From NCBI GenBank assembly GCA_965661055.1, contig CBFICS010000012.1, forward strand, positions 6,901-70,900: 64,000 nt of DNA. Direction: 5' to 3'. Source of the DNA: CBFHSF01 sp965661055. GTDB taxonomy: Bacteria; Bacteroidota; Bacteroidia; Flavobacteriales; Schleiferiaceae. Below are positions 60,272 through 64,000 of the stretch, piece by piece; position 1 is the first letter of the stretch; each line of letters begins with the position of its first letter. The position numbers were made by a program, and so were the translations under genes. The notes beneath the pieces are model-generated. The model had not been told where the DNA came from. It saw only the letters and a program-made list of their open reading frames with translations, and did not search any database.

Positions 60272-63032
60272 TTGCTTTTTCTGTGAATGGAATTTCTACA
60301 TTAAGAATTTCTTCAATAAGGTCAACGATTTGATCTACAAACGGAATTAAGTCATTCTTTCTAAAACGGGTTTTACCATCAATAGATAACGGAATATATG
60401 CTCCAGAGTTTCTCAAGCCGCAAAGAGTAAGTTCAATTTCTGCATTGGGGTTTTCTTCAAAGAACATCAGACCATAACAAATCAATTGTAAGGCCTTTGG
60501 ATTTGGCTTTTCCCTATCAACAAAAACGGATTCACCTTTCATGCTTAAATCACGACTTTCAACAAATCCTGTTTTGTAATCGGTAATCCTGTAATGTGTG
60601 CCGAATTCATCTATGCGATCTACGTTTCCTTTTATGATAGAACTTTGACCATTGCCCAAGGTTATAGTAGTTTGAAATCCTTTTTCTAAGCTGTGAATGG
60701 TTTGGGAACGAGTGGTTTCTAGCGAGGATTTCTCATTTTTCAGAAAAGTTGAAATCATTTCTTCTGCCACTTTATAAATCAAGTGGTTTTTGCCTTCGCT
60801 GATATGGTTTTTCGAAAAGTCAGCTAAAAACTCACCTTCTAAAAGAGCTTTGTAGTCAGCCTTCATTCTCTTCAAATCATCAAGGCGCAAGGGTTCCTTA
60901 GATTCAAGTAAAGGGGTGTATAGCTTTTCCAATACTGCGTGAATATAGCTTCCCAAAGTGTTGTCAGCAATGGTTTCTTCTACCTCGTCGAGTTCAGAAA
61001 TCCTTAAAATGCGTTGTTCGTAAAAAGTTAACGGATCTCTTAAATAGGTTGAGAGTGACGAAGGACTAAATCCCTTGACAAAGGCTACTTCTTCAAGTAA
61101 ACTCAAAAGTTCAGGAGTTTTCTCAACCGAAAATTGGTCTGAAGTATTTTTTACGGGGATATACGGAGGGTCAATTTCTGATGTGAATTCTTGAAAGGGC
61201 TTTATCGGCCATTCTTTTTCTAATTGTAGTAGAAACCTTGAAGGTTCTTGCGACCCTAAATCCGCCGAAGCGGTATTGTAAATGAGCGAAACCTTTTCTG
61301 CTCTCTGTATTAATCGATAAAAGTGATAGGCAAAAACAGCATCTTTTTCCCTAAATGTGGGTAATTCAAATCCTGTTTTTAAGTCGTGCGGAATAAATGA
61401 ATTTTGAGTTTTTCCCTTGGGAAGAATTCCTTCATTTACTGAAACCACAATGACTTCGTCAAAATCTAAGGTCCGAGTTTCTAAAATCCCTAATATTTGT
61501 AACCCTTCAAGAGGTTCGCCATAAAAATCTAAAGAATCTTCTTTTATGGTCTGAGATAGAAATGGTTTTAGAGATTTAAACGATTTTATGTAATTGTACT
61601 CTTGAGTCAGACGAGTTAATTGAGAAATCAGGTTGTAGATTTTATAAAATGATTCAGCCTCAATTTTAGGAAGATCTTCAAGTTTTGAAAGTTCTATGAT
61701 CCATTCATTGAGCAATACCAACCAATCATAAATTCCTTGCTCTTTTCCTAATAGTTGAAACAGTTTGGTGTTTTCAAGTTTGGAGGAATATTTTGATAGT
61801 GTTTTAGTATTGGTATATACGGCATTTGATTTATTAATCTTTCTAATTAATTCTTGAAAATGAATTCCATGCGAAGTCAAGAATCGTTGGACTGTTGGCT
61901 GTTCAAACAGTCGGATAATATCCTTATAATAAAAGCTGTCAAACTTTCCCTTTAGCTCACATTTCTCAAGAATGGTAATAAGCTGGACAATGCACCGGCC
62001 CAAACTGGTGTCGTTTAGCGGAAGGCCCATGGTGATGTTAAACTTATTGATGGCCGAAGGCAGGGCTTCTAGTACAGGAATTAATAAGCTTTCATCTGCT
62101 AATACTATGGCAACTTTTTTTGAAGCCACTTTCGTGGGATCAATATTTTTTATGAGCTGAGCAACCTTTTGGGCCTGAGCAAACCTTCCAGAAACCCCAA
62201 AACTATTAATCGTTTTGGGAGAATTTTCTAGGTGATTATTCACCCATAGTAATTTTTCATTATTTAACGATTTCCAAGATTTAATGATTTTACGGGCAAA
62301 AAGCCCCGCTTCTTGTTCAGGGTCATCGTAATAATAAGCATCAAGGTCCCACAAAACACTTGCTTTTTGTTGGTTTTGAAGGTGGTTCATTATTTTTTCT
62401 TCACACGTATTGACGGCGTTAAATCCAACAAAATAAACCTTGTCTAAATCTTCACTCTTTAAATACTGGTCTAGCTTCTCTAAATTTTCTGCCAAATACC
62501 TAAAGCCCATGCCTTGATAAGACTGCCCTTTTTCAATCAATGATTGATTTAGGTTCTCATAAAGAGGAAACAGATGGTTCCAAAATCGAATGTAATTTTC
62601 CATTAATGAGGTTGGCTCCTCATCCGGTCTTAGTCCCCAACGTTCTAAAACCTTAGCATCTCTTAAGTTGCTGAAAAGAGCTTTTGGGTCAATGCAATAT
62701 CGATCTACTTCGTTAAAGTCTTGAATTACAGTGTTTCCCCACTTAGAAAACTCATCAAATGTATCTGGAGAGTCTAATTGAATCTTTAGGTGGGCAGAAT
62801 ACAACTCTGACAATAAGGGGAGGCCCTTAATCACTTGCAGCTTAGTGCATTGACACACTAGCTCCTCAATCGTAGTTATTAAGGGGCCAATGGTGGGTTT
62901 TTTAATTTTTGAACTCAAAGCCGTTTTTAGGAATAGTTCAGCCCTTTTATTAGGGAGCACAATTCCTACTCGACTCAAGCTGTCTGCGTGAGAGCTTAAT
63001 AAATGGTTCGCAACATCCGATAAGAAAGTCAT
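60258..63032 (-). CDS. AddB-like PD-(D/E)XK nuclease
   Basis: This 924-residue protein has an N-terminal helicase-like domain without a usable Walker A motif (NKRAELFLK in its place) and a C-terminal nuclease of the PD-(D/E)XK type (about 660-915). The catalytic motifs are GNVDRIDEFG and ITDYKTG, with the upstream FSPSSLSTYLRDPLTFY segment. This is the layout of AddB/RexB subunits of AddAB-type recombination nucleases. The UvrD-like AddA partner would be expected nearby, but none is in the window to its right; the downstream neighbour is the PLP enzyme. Confidence 0.83.
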   Translation of the reverse strand: MTFLSDVANHLLSSHADSLSRVGIVLPNKRAELFLKTALSSKIKKPTIGPLITTIEELVCQCTKLQVIKGLPLLSELYSAHLKIQLDSPDTFDEFSKWGNTVIQDFNEVDRYCIDPKALFSNLRDAKVLERWGLRPDEEPTSLMENYIRFWNHLFPLYENLNQSLIEKGQSYQGMGFRYLAENLEKLDQYLKSEDLDKVYFVGFNAVNTCEEKIMNHLQNQQKASVLWDLDAYYYDDPEQEAGLFARKIIKSWKSLNNEKLLWVNNHLENSPKTINSFGVSGRFAQAQKVAQLIKNIDPTKVASKKVAIVLADESLLIPVLEALPSAINKFNITMGLPLNDTSLGRCIVQLITILEKCELKGKFDSFYYKDIIRLFEQPTVQRFLTSHGIHFQELIRKINKSNAVYTNTKTLSKYSSKLENTKLFQLLGKEQGIYDWLVLLNEWIIELSKLEDLPKIEAESFYKIYNLISQLTRLTQEYNYIKSFKSLKPFLSQTIKEDSLDFYGEPLEGLQILGILETRTLDFDEVIVVSVNEGILPKGKTQNSFIPHDLKTGFELPTFREKDAVFAYHFYRLIQRAEKVSLIYNTASADLGSQEPSRFLLQLEKEWPIKPFQEFTSEIDPPYIPVKNTSDQFSVEKTPELLSLLEEVAFVKGFSPSSLSTYLRDPLTFYEQRILRISELDEVEETIADNTLGSYIHAVLEKLYTPLLESKEPLRLDDLKRMKADYKALLEGEFLADFSKNHISEGKNHLIYKVAEEMISTFLKNEKSSLETTRSQTIHSLEKGFQTTITLGNGQSSIIKGNVDRIDEFGTHYRITDYKTGFVESRDLSMKGESVFVDREKPNPKALQLICYGLMFFEENPNAEIELTLCGLRNSGAYIPLSIDGKTRFRKNDLIPFVDQIVDLIEEILNVEIPFTEKANESY

Positions 63033-63146
63033 GAAAACAGGTCTAAATGAATATTAATTGGAAAGTAATTAATTCACGCATCATATTTATTTAAATGAGA
63101 AAGTTTAATTTTTTTTGTGGAGAAAATTAGTCTAATTGCATAAATA

Positions 63147-63159
63147 CCCTAAATTAGGG
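63147..63159. promoter_or_regulatory. 13-base palindrome upstream of the lipoprotein gene
   Basis: CCCTAA-A-TTAGGG is a perfect inverted repeat with one central base, about 55 bases before the ATG of the LPP20-like gene. It could be an operator. No known regulator motif is recognised. Confidence 0.35.
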
Positions 63160-63213
63160 AGAATAATGTATAATGACTTTTAATAATTTAGTCACCATAA
63201 AATTAATCAAGCT

Positions 63214-63816
63214 ATGAAAAAAGTAATTTATTTAAGTGTTGTATTCGCAAGTTCGTTCTTAATCTCTTCTTGTGGGAGCAGTGAAGAAAGTGTAACAACT
63301 GATGATCAAGGAATAACCATGTTGGCCGACGACCCATGTTCAGGTCCTGAGTTTAAAACCAATGGTGATGTTATTAGAGGGGTTGGCAGTGGTGAAAGTA
63401 TGAACAAAAATGCTGCACAGAAGAAAGCAAAAAGTAACGCGATTAATGAAATCGCTTCTACATTGAACACTGTGTTTCAATCGGTAACTACCAATTACCT
63501 AAACGATAGAACTGAAAATGATTTATCTACTGTAAGAGGTAAGTTAGAAGACATGCAAAAAACTCTTGTTGATCAAGAAGTTAGGGGTGCTCATGATATT
63601 TGTACTAAGTACGGAACAAGAAAGAATAGCCAAGGAGTAATGGTATATATTTGTTATACTTCTTATGAATTATCAGCAGCATCTATTGCAGACAAGTATT
63701 ACGAAAACTTAAAAACTCTTTCTGAAGATGATGAGTTAAGAGTCGATTACGATTACGAAAACTACAAAGAGGACTTTAAGCAAGAAATGGAGAACCTAAA
63801 GAACCGTAGAAACTAA
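63214..63816 (+). CDS. LPP20-like lipoprotein
   Basis: This 200-residue lipoprotein has a lipobox in FLISSCGSSEE (Cys about residue 20) and a segment RGVGSGESMNKNAAQKKAKS followed by NAINEIASTLN, typical of the LPP20 fold. A Lys/Glu-rich coiled C-terminus follows. The function is unknown in this phylum; LPP20 is an outer-membrane antigen in Helicobacter. The next gene starts five bases after its stop, so the two probably form an operon. A palindrome lies upstream. Confidence 0.75.
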   Translation: MKKVIYLSVVFASSFLISSCGSSEESVTTDDQGITMLADDPCSGPEFKTNGDVIRGVGSGESMNKNAAQKKAKSNAINEIASTLNTVFQSVTTNYLNDRTENDLSTVRGKLEDMQKTLVDQEVRGAHDICTKYGTRKNSQGVMVYICYTSYELSAASIADKYYENLKTLSEDDELRVDYDYENYKEDFKQEMENLKNRRN

Positions 63817-63821
63817 TAAGG

Positions 63822-64000
63822 ATGAACACTAGATTCTTAAAACATCTATTAGTCTTATTAATTTCACTTCCAGTTTTCGGGTGGGCTCAAACAGATTTTG
63901 AGGCATTTAAGAATAAAAGAAGGGCAGATTTCAAAGCCTTTGTGGAAGAAAGGGATAAGGATTTTGCAGACTTTGTGAAGAAGCGCTGGGAAGAAATGGC
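63822..64000 (+). CDS. secreted charged protein, 3' end missing
   Basis: The gene starts at ATG 63822 (MNTRFLKHLLVLLISLPVFG) with a signal peptide, then a highly charged repeat-like region (FEAFKNKRRADFKAFVEERD, then DFADFVKKRWEEMA). Only 59 residues are visible before the window ends. Phe/Trp residues recur every 7-8 residues among Lys/Glu, which suggests a helical segment. I do not recognise a family from so short a piece. It is likely cotranscribed with the LPP20-like lipoprotein. Confidence 0.7.
   Translation, partial: MNTRFLKHLLVLLISLPVFGWAQTDFEAFKNKRRADFKAFVEERDKDFADFVKKRWEEM

Overview
The window is a gene-dense chromosomal segment of a Bacteroidota bacterium, most likely a member of Flavobacteriales. 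Evidence: type IX secretion system (T9SS) genes and cargo (PorZ, a type A sorting-domain giant, a gliding-motility/type B sorting-domain protein), a TonB receptor with an N-terminal carboxypeptidase-regulatory-like domain, a Cys-poor DksA-like regulator, TAnnTTTG-type promoter elements, A-rich start contexts without clear Shine-Dalgarno sequences, and an ileS with the swapped GIHH signature. The genus cannot be fixed from sequence alone. No tRNA, rRNA, CRISPR array, insertion sequence or prophage was seen. All intergenic gaps are shorter than about 210 bases.

Layout. 1-3573: start of ricT (minus, runs off the left edge), then porZ-recO (plus). 3578-10323: one minus-strand envelope cluster (TTG-start flippase, dut, sugar nucleotidyltransferase, TPR protein, DUF4292 lipoprotein, EnvC-like protein), nearly all overlapping or abutting. 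10497-12016: a RidA protein convergent with a glutamate-receptor-like potassium channel. 12179-19386: ileS, dksA-like, lspA, M28-PDZ peptidase, gpsA. 19383-22540 (minus): a Crp-like regulator, then an ECF-type sigma factor operon (sigma, membrane partner, outer-membrane protein with a tryptophan-paired hendecad stalk). 22741-29941: rnr, a small coiled-coil membrane protein, a LysE exporter, M1 peptidase, MBL hydrolase, a small membrane protein and tadA. 30009-38605: aspS, a CLC transporter, a lipoprotein and a 1506-residue Asp-box/PKD T9SS cargo protein. 38678-42901 (minus): purQ, a ureohydrolase and a lamin-tail-domain protein. 42954-49515: asd, secreted msrA, a degenerate PP2C-like protein, a TonB receptor, an SDR and dprA. 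49544-55852 (minus): accC, accB, fabH, rpmF, a yceD split by an in-frame stop, pdxA and leucyl aminopeptidase. 56055-64000: a gliding-motility C-terminal-domain protein split by an in-frame stop, ribE, a PLP-dependent deaminase, an AddB-like nuclease, an LPP20-like lipoprotein and a truncated secreted protein.

How the genes work together. Most are housekeeping: translation (ileS, aspS, tadA, rpmF), fatty-acid initiation (accB, accC, fabH), phospholipid and lipoprotein maturation (gpsA, lspA), and vitamin synthesis (pdxA, ribE). They are interleaved with envelope and surface-secretion functions. The most notable points are two separate same-frame nonsense interruptions (53116-53118 and 58005-58007), the ligand-gated channel without the usual amino-acid-binding arginine, the sigma-linked outer-membrane protein with an 11-residue Trp repeat, the CLC protein with altered ion-path residues, and the PP2C-like protein that lacks its metal ligands. 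I did not find a convincing undescribed multi-gene system; the sigma operon at 20041-22540 is the best candidate for one.
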